Origin: JADKHR01 sp041917295
GTDB lineage: Bacteria; Elusimicrobiota; Elusimicrobia; FEN-1173
Direction: 5' to 3'
DNA length: 64,000 nucleotides
Assembly (NCBI GenBank): GCA_041917295.1
Contig: JAYRXX010000057.1
Location: 1-64,000 of the forward strand
Below the pieces are notes generated by a model that was given only the letters and a program-made list of their open reading frames with translations, had not been told where the DNA came from and did not search any database. Below are positions 44,901-51,241 of the stretch, piece by piece; position 1 is the stretch's first letter; every line of letters begins with the position of its first letter. Both the position numbers and the translations under genes were made by a program.

Positions 44901-46406
44901 ACTCCGGTCAAGGGCGTCGTGGTTCCTGGGGGGTTCCCCTGGATTGATGCTGGGAATTGGGGTGATGTTCGGCAAGTTTTGCCAGCCGATGCAAACGGAA
45001 ACGTAATTCGCGGAAATGTTGTTGCCGATGGGACAAAAAATTCAACTCTGTTTGCTGAGTCCGGAATTACTATAGAAGCTGTTGGTCTTGAAGGAATTGC
45101 TGTGGCTGTTTCCGCCACTGGCAATGTCATTGTAACGGAAGAAGTGAAAGGCGGGAAGGTGAAGCCCGCCGTCGAGCCGGCCAAGAAAGAAGTGGCCAAA
45201 GATGTTAACGATCCCACTCGTGTCAATGTGGTTCAAAAGGAAACGGCCCAAGTTGCAGTGACCAATACCGGACCTGGCGTTGTGGCGGTCTACGGGGTGA
45301 AAAATCTCGAAATTGAAGTCACACAGAACCGCGTTGTTGTTAGGAACACCGCATATTTCCCCACAAGGCCGGCACGGCTGTCGGTGAGCGACGAAATGGT
45401 TCCTGAGGCCACAGCCCAAAGATTTGGACGGGAAAGGGGTGTCAGGGTTGAACCGGCGCAATCGCCAAGCGCTCTTCCCAGCTTCATTCGATATTCGGGG
45501 GAAGGAACTGTGGTGCCCCCCACCGCGCGCGAGGCCGAAAAATTCGACAGTTTAACGGCCGACGTTTTCTTGCGCGCCAACGCTTACTGGACTGATCGCG
45601 AATTGGCTCAGTTTACGCAATGGGCGACTATTCCTAAAAACCAAGCGACAGCGCAAAAAATTTTCCTCGACGTGGCTTTCACGTTGGCGCGGCTCCACGG
45701 ACACAATCGGACAGCGACGGGAGCCTATTCCGTTGAACGCCAACGGAACGAAATGATCGCCCTGGCCGTTTTAGCTGACCAAATGGGGATGAGCGATGAA
45801 TCCCGTTCCAATGCCCTTGACCTCTATAGTCGCGAAGCCGCCGTTCAAACCATTGCGGCTCGCAACAATGAGGATGGGCGGGTGGCTGACGTAAAACACC
45901 AATTCATGTTGGCTCCTGTGGTTCGGGGAGAGGATGGGACTGTGGGTTGGGATCCTGCCGCCGGGCAAGAAGGGATCGATCGGTGGAAAAAAGAACTGAG
46001 GAAAGTGGAGGAAAAAACAGCCGTTTCTCTTTTCTTGATGAGCGGAGACACGTCCATTACCCCCAGCGAATTGGAGGAGTTCCTGAGAGCTAAAAATGTG
46101 GAATCTCGGGGGCCGATGCAGGGAACATTCTTTGTGCATCAGGGCAACTATTTGACCGCTGATGGGAGAATTGATTTTGGAGGTATCGTCGGCGGTTTAG
46201 CTCCTGTCCACAAAACGTTAGCTTCAGGGGCCATCGCCATCGTTTCTATGTATGAGAATCGGTTTAGCTTTGACAACATGCCGGAAGGATTCTCCCGGGA
46301 AAACCTGCTTGTATACATCATCAACATGTTGGGCAAATTAACGCAGGCGGGGACGTCCATTGAAACCGACGTCAATTCCTTGAGGCTGTCCTTTATCGCG
46401 GCGTAA
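35913..46406 (+). CDS. Giant protein B: Tiki-like domain plus M50-like membrane domain plus GDP-mannose pathway enzymes
   Basis: 3497 residues. Signal peptide 1-25; shared Tiki/TraB/ChaN-like domain about 30-570 (HIQDVHEQREAQ, LVGLEGATG, LLAGGFHTQGMT). Membrane block about 705-850 with LLHEVAGHLG and LLPIGKGSD resembles a site-2 protease, but the spacing is HExxxH. About 862-1280 is type I phosphomannose isomerase (zinc residues in SIQVHPN, HKPEL, GVPHAYL). About 1709-1865 resembles cupin phosphoglucose isomerase (GHYQANQ, ALPGYYDYMITTGNEPVEF). About 1924-2495 is phosphohexomutase (TGSHIP, DGDSDRP, EANGGFLTG, RPSGNAP). Two helices follow about 2530-2590. About 2718-3090 is mannose-1-phosphate guanylyltransferase (IMSGGDSTRLFPVDK, VEKP, WNAGWF). 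About 3200-3497 is unrecognised. Together these would turn glucose-6-phosphate or fructose-6-phosphate into GDP-mannose. Confidence 0.82.
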   Translation: MKKFIAAFVGIAFLFSTVSAPLVEANFWKERRDAARTKNSTGQGVQYAMAPGAQGALADALPLVGSFDSAAAGSTGGGQAHLLAARSVLSTEQIKLMPAWLNTISSAHGSISAAYFAPNAADRPLVVHIQDVHEQREAQMNISGLISELVNTGAVSLVGLEGATGAFDLVPYRTFPNKAVIGDVADFFLQEHLIGGGEHAGWTMEKEPTLWGIEEVNVYLKNLNSFKDSLPIQQRVQDRIKSWEYRLAQAKPTVYSPALKSFDEAQARYRTDSMPLPDFVALMEKSVKIEEKKYPAMAAFKKCLAMEKGLDFADVERERARLIESLTKALSEKEISALVQRTLLYKSGHLTYGGYYDSLQTICETRGVSLSRFPAMASYIKYVLASEQIKPEALLEELDMVQDQAASTLVRSADERAVYELAQDLHSLANLTAFKMAPRDWEIYQRTRDRIMNIAARMDQVAPGADNFKGDLPKDLVSFEGFCQAALKRDETLVNNLLAKMKETNQKTGLLLAGGFHTQGMTDLLKKGKVSYVVFTPTLTDVSSDSHYLDFLKDRPALEKLFTQEKITTKAPIIASADSPTPGFEQAKVSLNALAETVVTAVSGGQVTPEVSALSPNEIKDSGEEIYSATTGDKEVSVAVGEGSENKGGLGKLVAAFSGKVSSFAIFVKDSGIASYLSPTVLIAKVVGLFSGQNRPPSTEATQTRNFMKTGQLVIGGLGVVAASVSIFGLTYAALVSVGVFGLLGVLLHEVAGHLGIYSFLGGKGGKLMFGREGVWAQTDDLGFRKNAWVAIAGPLANIFFAAVAGLLLWAGVDSSALQAFAATNLVFGVTTLLPIGKGSDIENFFNFRQRARILDEYAAKPYPVILETGVQNYLWGQRGEDAYIPNLLGIPAGDSPYAEVWIGAHPDLPSTAILPKSTKIDMGRLVERAGEGIMSPHARDLYNGQLPFLFKVLAAGRPLSIQVHPNLEQAKAGFAKENQAGIDLKADNRNYKDPNHKPELIAAVTEFFGLRGFKPLDEIASAFKANVELMAIEGAQAFIESPSEENLKTLYGNIMALPQKKVDAILSPLIRRLNGQAAKAPFPKTSPEYWVLRSDAEFSTEGHHDRGVFSVYVLNLIRLNPGQAMYLSAGVPHAYLDGVGMEIMANSNNVLRGGLTPRHVDVPELMNTVVFQGEPPVVRDGVKVSETETVYREAGDVPEFQLSRITISRKNTHIQSTPHDVETLIVLEAENPLVLRMNDASQLTLTRGQTVLIPKGIGYSLLASEGTATLYRATVPSQTIAMGGMSYQDKEQKAAEIFGQLQTLQNDLDLRIIDNKELSRRVREIVSDLFNLQQDGNLGDVQDIADQVDNRLYKRGGKFESTKRIFAHSFNARYIRERQKNNDYDQGTLQSPYAIGGLDMNGKEAKKRDLLVQLSDPKNTNRFSRVAAELNRLDSRDGLEILESMVRSLRETAGGASLGIDLLKAVENEINGATIKTFNAGRLQQLQGELAEIVAPTGTKTVPESDKQDAPAAVVQAENPSSQFKQIRDAVTLDKLADSLNSDFEGFNHGEYQPKLDKDGQVHGPSDRQEALADLRERLNEDFSRMHTAVADSASLSVESQQYALSVQTLLMDALLIVSLMERGVQGADRIRLTTNPKNQLTAENRAPSFLDRTTLPAGVSDNENGIGAYNRGIETGKKMAADLTDSSGQAPRNLDAYVLYAMRHGLVPVPQGLRSITKANGGTISTFHHTVFGMRNVPRASAAASTGVGHYQANQLDVKQVTRGEAIQVLVAYNEDGSVRDVLYQRAKAGEYLTALPGYYDYMITTGNEPVEFDDISINLSQLGFSAEQIAKFNGGVQPANPPQKAPYVYVNGKLTPATGLSGQVPPIREIASVQAHQGASLFDIYGLLDESSLNLVAQSLVDRAGALVATTYRGRQPKPLAFGTSGLRGLVTEITDLEVYINTLGYLNYLQNQEQIKPGDTVVIARDFRDSSPRIAAAVAQAITDFGAQVVDLGRLSTPALTLWGIQNKVVSVMVTGSHIPFDRNGIKFNKASGEVVKSDEPGINQHVGMARESQYRKDPSDSLFDNEGNFKKTPVNRLNDVGADRAHDQAYVGKWTSASTNIPTDQRRQFSEGEEAYIQRYVSVYGSDALAGQYYSVYLHSGVGTRLFAEILRRLGANVYEFGPSDTFIAIDTEAISDETLDSISEMVKKIQMPWKATMTAVLSTDGDSDRPLVLGYNKVDGKTELDFVPGDIAGAFVAKHLGADAVAVPISANDVVDGYLEGVKILKTKIGSPYIVVGMESLSATNNGQRVVGWEANGGFLTGVEISHRQGVLAPLPTRDAVLPMVEILVSAKKENSSISNLFKPLRSRVGKADLIDNFPVEASAAIVREFSLAGIGVGRVVFSPDGKLKTWTVVDPAKGGNSLAHDNSPATDIRTRLQSYFTKDLGFGEIDWIDFTDGIRIHFTNNDIAHIRPSGNAPQLRIYSVADSAGRANEIVQNAIKEDGIYRRIQADLSSETAPQSVVGRYGPASILLSVKAKPFSVARVVVKMVLAWSAAAVAYVLGATGLMVGFPIIVAFIYSGLWVATGIILFSTSMDRMIAEGEGYSGKLTNENDFKAISELLTRLGFAPEMGGGKLTVKMGNRDVTVTIGYPQGGASWLAETTSDGAITVRPGIPGWLLPFVLRTEIYRVSLWEGAKTDLRLLPHLMRSSVTTRGPPVDTIEEDLPVRMEEVYPVIMSGGDSTRLFPVDKVLTPNLDASGKGRSLMRQMFERLTQDRENGEFLPFSRFFMLTASRIAETVKNQLPEVPSENLLSDPAKRNTFPAILWAVAHIKVKTNNPRATLTVFGADQVVGDTEEFRRVVKETARVAQNAKSVVAIGIKPSDNPVQWTNYGAIKAPNLAGVGRESRGMDRFVEKPNEEKAKEMLREGGHYWNAGWFTFTIEALEEAMSTNQPEMFAIYKEMLEFIGQNDYEGAKKAFEKFPTKIKQKGTETEVDNSMDYAIMEYLGQDTPVKGVVVPGGFPWIDAGNWGDVRQVLPADANGNVIRGNVVADGTKNSTLFAESGITIEAVGLEGIAVAVSATGNVIVTEEVKGGKVKPAVEPAKKEVAKDVNDPTRVNVVQKETAQVAVTNTGPGVVAVYGVKNLEIEVTQNRVVVRNTAYFPTRPARLSVSDEMVPEATAQRFGRERGVRVEPAQSPSALPSFIRYSGEGTVVPPTAREAEKFDSLTADVFLRANAYWTDRELAQFTQWATIPKNQATAQKIFLDVAFTLARLHGHNRTATGAYSVERQRNEMIALAVLADQMGMSDESRSNALDLYSREAAVQTIAARNNEDGRVADVKHQFMLAPVVRGEDGTVGWDPAAGQEGIDRWKKELRKVEEKTAVSLFLMSGDTSITPSELEEFLRAKNVESRGPMQGTFFVHQGNYLTADGRIDFGGIVGGLAPVHKTLASGAIAIVSMYENRFSFDNMPEGFSRENLLVYIINMLGKLTQAGTSIETDVNSLRLSFIAA

Positions 46407-46591
46407 TGCGCGGCCACCCAGGGCCCGTTGTCGTCAATATTTAGTTTAAGGGAATGATAATCTTGGGGGGGGCCGCTCTCGGGTTAGTTCTTGACAGGCG
46501 GAACGTTATTTCATTTGATTAAGGGCGACGGTTCACCGCGTCCCCTTGGTTTAGTTTGATCGAGGGGACAGACACCTATGGAGTACTACAA
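46407..46591 (+). promoter_or_regulatory. Leader and possible promoter of the mannan cluster
   Basis: The 185-bp gap holds TTGACA at 46491-46496 and, after 17 bp, TTTGAT at 46514-46519 as a weak -10. The four-hexamer array of the giant genes is absent, so the mannan cluster appears to be controlled separately. No terminator for giant B is evident. Confidence 0.3.
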
Positions 46592-48157
46592 ATGACATCG
46601 CTCAGTCGCACTTTAAGTCGGACGACCCTTTCTCTTTTTGTTGTTGCCGGGGCGGTGGCCGCTCGAGCGGCGGCGCCCATGGTTTATCTTAAAGCCAGTT
46701 CGGCCAAAGTGTCGTCGTTTGATATGACGCCCACCTGGGCGCCGGACCCCAACCCCAATGCGTTGATCGACGGAAATCTTAAAACCCGATGGGCCTCGGA
46801 CGCCAAAGACGCCCAATGGATCGTCATTGGGTTTGGGTCGCCCAAAGTGGTGTCGGAAGTGACGATCCGGTGGGAACGGGCCTACGCGGAATCGTACCAA
46901 CTCTATTCGTCGGACGATGGCAATAAATGGACCCAAATTTTTCGTCAAGACAAGGGTGTCGGGGGCGTTGAAAAAGTTAAAGTGAAACCGACCACCGCCT
47001 CTTTCTTGCGGTTGGAGGTGTTGCGGCGAGCCAACCCGAATTGGGGGGTTTCCATTTGGGAATTTGAGGCCTATGGGCTCAAAATCAGGAATCACGATGA
47101 TAAGCCCATCGGCGAGGTTTTTCCCTGGCGGGCAAGCGACGGAGTCGATGCGGCCGCGGCGTTGCCCACCAAACTGCCAAAAGCGTTGCCTTCCCCAGGC
47201 CCGATCTCGCTGGCCGAGTTTCATCGCGGGGTTAACCTGACTTCCTGGCACGAGTCCGAGTTGGCCACCCCGGCCGCCGATCGGACAATGGAATGGCTTA
47301 AATCCAAGCATGTGGGCCACATCGCGCTATTGGTGACCTGGTTTCAAGAGTCTCCCACATCGACGGAAATGGGGCCCGACAATCCGCTCGGCGGTCAGAC
47401 CCCGTCGGATTATGCCCTCGCCTATTGCATCAACAAAGCCCATGAACTGGGCATGAAAGTCCTCCTCAAACCTCACTTGGACATTCGGGACGGAACCTAC
47501 CGTGGGGACTTTTATCCCTCCAAACAGGCATGGTTCAACAACTACACAAAATTCATTAAGCGGTACGCGGCGTTCGCTCACAAATACAATGTGGAAGCGT
47601 TTTCGGTGGGGGTGGAATTAAAGGGCGCGACCACGTGGGAACAAGACGACAACTGGCGGCGGCTCATCAAAGAGGTGCGTGACGAATTTGCCGGGCCCCT
47701 GGTGTATTCGGCCAACTGGGATGAGTATAAAAATGTTACGTTCTGGGACGCTTTGGACTACATCGGGATCGATGCTTATTTTCCCATTGCCGAAGGAAAC
47801 AAGCCCACGCTCAAAGAACTGACCGACGGTTGGCGAGAGCACGCCGACGTTGTTCAGCAATGGTTGGTGTCCAGCAAGTTGGGAAAACCGGTTCTTTTCA
47901 CCGAGCTGGGGTATCCCAGCGTGGAGGGAGCCGGTAAACAACCCTGGATCGAGCTCACCAATGTGAAGGATAGGCAACAACAGGCGGATTGTTTTGAGGC
48001 CTCGTTTCGCGAGTTGACGCCCCGGGACTGGTTTAAGGGATTTTATTGGTGGCACTATTTTCCCACCAACACGCGTCCTGTAACGGAAGATTTAACCATT
48101 CGGGGAAAACTGGCGGAAGATGTGATGGCCGGATGGTTTGAACGGATGACCCCATAA
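46592..48157 (+). CDS. GH113-like beta-mannanase with N-terminal F5/8-type discoidin domain, secreted
   Basis: 521 residues from ATG 46592 (GGAG 8 bp upstream); a TTG start at 46556 would only lengthen the signal peptide. Signal (TTLSLFVVAGAVAARA), then a discoidin/F5-8 C-type carbohydrate-binding domain about 30-165 (NALIDGNLKTRWASD, LRLEV), then a TIM barrel about 210-520. FSVGVELKGATTWEQDDNWR carries the acid/base Glu, YIGIDAYFP and FTELGYPS the nucleophile Glu, as in GH113 endo-beta-1,4-mannanases. It would cut mannan or glucomannan outside the cytoplasm. The GH130, ABC transporter and GH1 genes downstream support a mannan role. GH113 is my assignment by pattern; a related TIM-barrel family is the alternative. 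Confidence 0.82.
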   Translation: MTSLSRTLSRTTLSLFVVAGAVAARAAAPMVYLKASSAKVSSFDMTPTWAPDPNPNALIDGNLKTRWASDAKDAQWIVIGFGSPKVVSEVTIRWERAYAESYQLYSSDDGNKWTQIFRQDKGVGGVEKVKVKPTTASFLRLEVLRRANPNWGVSIWEFEAYGLKIRNHDDKPIGEVFPWRASDGVDAAAALPTKLPKALPSPGPISLAEFHRGVNLTSWHESELATPAADRTMEWLKSKHVGHIALLVTWFQESPTSTEMGPDNPLGGQTPSDYALAYCINKAHELGMKVLLKPHLDIRDGTYRGDFYPSKQAWFNNYTKFIKRYAAFAHKYNVEAFSVGVELKGATTWEQDDNWRRLIKEVRDEFAGPLVYSANWDEYKNVTFWDALDYIGIDAYFPIAEGNKPTLKELTDGWREHADVVQQWLVSSKLGKPVLFTELGYPSVEGAGKQPWIELTNVKDRQQQADCFEASFRELTPRDWFKGFYWWHYFPTNTRPVTEDLTIRGKLAEDVMAGWFERMTP

Positions 48158-48182
48158 TTTTTTAACAAAGGAGGATGTCAAA

Positions 48183-48887
48183 ATGAATCATGTTCGTCGT
48201 TCCATGATGTTCCTGTTGTCGGGGGCGCTTTTGTCGGTTTCTCCGTTGTGGGCCGCTGAAAAGGCGGCGGCTGAAAAAAAGGAACCCGCCGCGAAATCGG
48301 CAAAGTCGGCCGAAAAAAAGAAAGCCTCAAAAAAACAGGACGGGAAGGTGCTCTTCAGTTTTGAGGTGGACAGCGACGGATGGCGGATCCCCGACTGGGC
48401 GTTTGAAAAATCCGACAACGCGTCCGTTGAGGTGACGGTGGGCGGCGAATTCGCGTCGGACGGAAAAAAAGCGTTAAAAATGGCCACAAAATTCCCCCCC
48501 AAAATGTGGAGCGGGGCGTATGCGGAAATCGAACAGGATTCCAGCAGTTACATGGATTTCAGCCCGTTCCCCTACCTCATGGCGGACGTGTATGTGCCGG
48601 CGGAGGCGCCCAAGAGAATGAAAGCGGAAATTATTCTCACCGTGGGAGACAATTGGGCGTGGACGGAAATGCGCCAACCGGTGGAACTTGTTCCCGGTGC
48701 GTGGACAACCATTCAGGCGAATGTGGCTCCCGACAGCACCGCCTGGAAAGCCCGGCTGACACCGGAATTGATCGGCGATGTGCGAAAGCTTGGGGTTCGC
48801 GTTTCCGTGAACGGGCCCTCCTACGAAGGGCCGGTTTTCATCGACAACGTTCGTTTGGAAAACACCCCCTTAAAGCCTGCAAAGTAG
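48183..48887 (+). CDS. Secreted carbohydrate-binding-module-like protein
   Basis: 234 residues with a strong ribosome site (AAAGGAGG). Signal peptide, then a Lys/Ala/Glu-rich linker (about 22-55), then a jelly-roll domain about 56-230: FSFEVDSDGW at the start and GPVFIDNVRLEN at the end are typical of galactose-binding-like CBMs (CBM11/CBM27 type). No catalytic domain. It lies 25 bp after the mannanase gene, so it may help bind mannan at the surface. Confidence 0.7.
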   Translation: MNHVRRSMMFLLSGALLSVSPLWAAEKAAAEKKEPAAKSAKSAEKKKASKKQDGKVLFSFEVDSDGWRIPDWAFEKSDNASVEVTVGGEFASDGKKALKMATKFPPKMWSGAYAEIEQDSSSYMDFSPFPYLMADVYVPAEAPKRMKAEIILTVGDNWAWTEMRQPVELVPGAWTTIQANVAPDSTAWKARLTPELIGDVRKLGVRVSVNGPSYEGPVFIDNVRLENTPLKPAK

Positions 48888-48923
48888 AATTCCAAGAATG
48901 CGCGTGAGAGAAGAGATCTGGCG

Positions 48924-49361
48924 ATGAGGCGATGTCTCTGGGCGATGATGCTGGTTGTTGCTGTTTATGGCGGTGTGCGCGCCGAAAATGGCAAGGCCAT
49001 GGAAACCATTGACCGGGACGCCGCTCATCGATCTTTTTTCGTCCCCGGGTGGGGACAGTGGTATAAGGGTTACCCCGCCCGGGGAACGTGCATTGCCACA
49101 GCCGAAGCCGCCGCTTTGGTCGGGGCCTATGCCGCTTACGCCTCCGCGAAAGACGCTTACCGAGACTATCAAGCGGGAAACGGCAGTTACGCCGATTACA
49201 ATCGGCGTGTGGACATGACCAATTATCTCTTAATTGCCGCTGGTTTTATTTGGGCGTACAACGTGGCCGACGCCTACACAACCAAACCGGCTTCGGGTCT
49301 GTCGTTAACCCTTGGTGATCGTCAGTATGCCGGACTGGTTTATCGGGTGGAATTTCCGTGA
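48924..49361 (+). CDS. Small membrane protein, DUF5683-like
   Basis: 145 residues: signal peptide (MRRCLWAMMLVVAVYGGVRA), then SFFVPGWGQWYKGYPARG, the hallmark of DUF5683-type proteins, followed by two hydrophobic helices (about 58-78 and 103-122) and a short beta-rich tail. The function of the family is unknown. It overlaps the next gene by 4 bp (GTGA), so it belongs to the operon. Confidence 0.72.
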   Translation: MRRCLWAMMLVVAVYGGVRAENGKAMETIDRDAAHRSFFVPGWGQWYKGYPARGTCIATAEAAALVGAYAAYASAKDAYRDYQAGNGSYADYNRRVDMTNYLLIAAGFIWAYNVADAYTTKPASGLSLTLGDRQYAGLVYRVEFP

Positions 49362-50296
49362 CATCGCTCCGTCGCCTGAATTTCGTATTTTCGGCGCCGA
49401 TTCTTTTTTTCTTGACGGGGGCGGGGTGCCAATCGAAAGACCGGTTTATGGGGGCGGCCCCGTCCACGTCCGATCCGGTGGTCGGCCAAGTGGCCGGAAC
49501 GTCGGCTGTTGTCTTCTGGACCACCAGTGAGCCCATGTCATCCGAGATTCAGTTTGGTCCCGACACGCTGTATGGATCCGTGGGCGTCGCCGGCGGGTCT
49601 GCGGTGACCACACACGAGGTGACATTGTCAGGGTTGGCGCCATCCACGCTCTATCATTTCCGTGTCAAGAACCGGTCCAGCGCGGGTGAGACCCTTTACA
49701 GTTACGATCGCACGTTCCAAACTCCGGGGGCGGGAGTGACTCTTCCGCTCACAGGTGAATATGATTTTGAGACCGGCGTTCAGCAATGGGTTCCTCAAAC
49801 CTATCAAGACAGTCGGTCGGTGTCATCTGTTATTCAAACAGGTGTCCAAGCCCATGGCGGTTCCGGGGCTTTGCAGTTAAATGTTGATTTGCGGGCGGGG
49901 GGGCACCCGGAACTTTCGAAGGGGGAAGCCTACGTGGAGTTTAAGAACCTGTCCCCCGTGGGTGTGCCCATGGGATTCATCGATTTGGATCTTGTGGAAA
50001 TATCGGCTTGGGTGTACGCTCCCGCGGGGGCCCGGGGAGACGCCGCTCATCCCAACGGTGTTCAATTGTTTGTTAAAGACACCCAAGGCCGAAGCGAGTA
50101 TGGGCCCTACGTCAGCATCGTGGAGGGCGCTTGGTTTGAAGTGACGTTTAGCCCCGCTTCCGGGGATTACGCTTTTACAACGCCGGGGTTTGATTCAACG
50201 ATGGTGGCGATGATCGGGGTCAAGGTAGGAGTTGGGGGAAGTTCCTCTGGTCCAGATTATGCCGGGCCGATCTATGTGGACAGTGTGGGGTTCTGA
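49358..50296 (+). CDS. Lipoprotein with fibronectin III and carbohydrate-binding-like domains
   Basis: 312 residues from GTG 49358. Lipobox LTGAGC predicts a lipid-anchored protein. Residues about 35-125 form a fibronectin III/purple-acid-phosphatase-N-like domain (AVVFWTTSEPMSSEIQFGP, LSGLAPSTLYHFRV). About 130-312 is a jelly-roll resembling the domain of the CBM-like protein two genes upstream (YDFETGVQQW..., GPIYVDSVGF). Likely a surface glycan-binding lipoprotein of the mannan operon. Its last base is shared with the next ATG. Confidence 0.72.
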   Translation: MTSLRRLNFVFSAPILFFLTGAGCQSKDRFMGAAPSTSDPVVGQVAGTSAVVFWTTSEPMSSEIQFGPDTLYGSVGVAGGSAVTTHEVTLSGLAPSTLYHFRVKNRSSAGETLYSYDRTFQTPGAGVTLPLTGEYDFETGVQQWVPQTYQDSRSVSSVIQTGVQAHGGSGALQLNVDLRAGGHPELSKGEAYVEFKNLSPVGVPMGFIDLDLVEISAWVYAPAGARGDAAHPNGVQLFVKDTQGRSEYGPYVSIVEGAWFEVTFSPASGDYAFTTPGFDSTMVAMIGVKVGVGGSSSGPDYAGPIYVDSVGF

Positions 50297-51216
50297 TGAA
50301 AATTATATTTAAGGAAAATAAAGGTTTTCCCTCTCCTCTTGCGAGAGGGCAGGGTAAGGGATCTGGGCAGTTGCAATTTTTCTTCAACGCGATTTGGGGC
50401 GGCGTCATAGTGGTTCTCTTGTTGGGCACATCCGCGTCGGTATGGGCCGGGGCCTGGACGTTGGATCCGGGGCGGTGGTATTCGGAAGTGGGTACAAATT
50501 TTTACTGGGACGATTCCAGTTTTGATGGGAACGGAAACAAACGCGATACGCCGTTTCAGGGAGGATACAGCGAGTTTGCCACGAAAATATACGTGGAATA
50601 TGGGCTGAAACCGCGCCTTAATCTCATTTCTTCCATTAACCACAAGGTTGTTGAGTATACGGACGACTACTCGAAACTGACGAATTCGGGTCTCCAAGAC
50701 GGCATGGTGGCCGTAAAGTGGCGTTTTATGGAAATGCCGGTGGTTTTTAGCGGTATTGTGGGAACCCATTTTCCATTGGGGTATTCCACCCATCGGGACC
50801 CCGAACTGGGGTCGGGCGAATGGAACCCGGAGGCCCGGTTGTCGGTGGGAAAAACATTTGTTGCCATGCCACCGTCGGAATCCGGGGTGAGCTGGTCCCG
50901 GTTTTACGCCAACGCCGAATTGGCCAAGGACAAACGGAGTTTGTTGTCCACGTTGGAGGGCGGCTTCTTTGCCACGTCTTGGTTTATGGCCAAGGGCCTG
51001 CTCAGCGGCGCTCGCGATCTGCCCTCTCAGCCTGACGGCCAAGAGTTTAACAAGTGGAATCTTTCTTTGAATATTGCTTCCGATGGAACAGGGTTGTTGA
51101 CGCGTCAAGGGGAAAACAAGAGCTTTAATTTAAGCGTGGGATACGGAAAAATTTTTGACGGACGGAATGGGGGGGCTGGTTCGGAATGGACCACATCCGT
51201 CTCCATGGGATTCTAA
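50296..51216 (+). CDS. Outer-membrane beta-barrel protein (transporter-like)
   Basis: 306 residues. After an unusual N-terminal extension (about 1-32, encoded partly by a repetitive palindrome) comes a signal-like segment (GVIVVLLLGTSASVWAG), then alternating amphipathic strands: WYSEVGTNFYWDD, YVEYGLKPRLNLI, VVFSGIVGTHFPLGY and a C-terminal strand ending SVSMGF, the terminal Phe being typical of outer-membrane barrels. It resembles the phenol-degradation MetA/porin-like class. In this operon it may pass mannan oligosaccharides (inference). Confidence 0.68.
   Translation: MKIIFKENKGFPSPLARGQGKGSGQLQFFFNAIWGGVIVVLLLGTSASVWAGAWTLDPGRWYSEVGTNFYWDDSSFDGNGNKRDTPFQGGYSEFATKIYVEYGLKPRLNLISSINHKVVEYTDDYSKLTNSGLQDGMVAVKWRFMEMPVVFSGIVGTHFPLGYSTHRDPELGSGEWNPEARLSVGKTFVAMPPSESGVSWSRFYANAELAKDKRSLLSTLEGGFFATSWFMAKGLLSGARDLPSQPDGQEFNKWNLSLNIASDGTGLLTRQGENKSFNLSVGYGKIFDGRNGGAGSEWTTSVSMGF
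50329..50360. repeat. REP-like palindromic sequence inside the barrel gene
   Basis: CCCTCTCCTCTTGCGAGAGG followed by GCAGGGTAAGGG is a dispersed-repeat type seen between genes in many genomes. Here it encodes residues about 12-22 (SPLARGQGKGS) ahead of the signal peptide, so it either inserted into the gene start or the true start is later. Confidence 0.5.
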
Positions 51217-51241
51217 CTTCCATAAATAAGGCGGTCCGCGC

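Noticed and set aside
48280..48345. Lys/Ala/Glu-rich stretch as a histone-like or coiled-coil domain
   Set aside because: It is a short linker after a signal peptide, before a jelly-roll domain.
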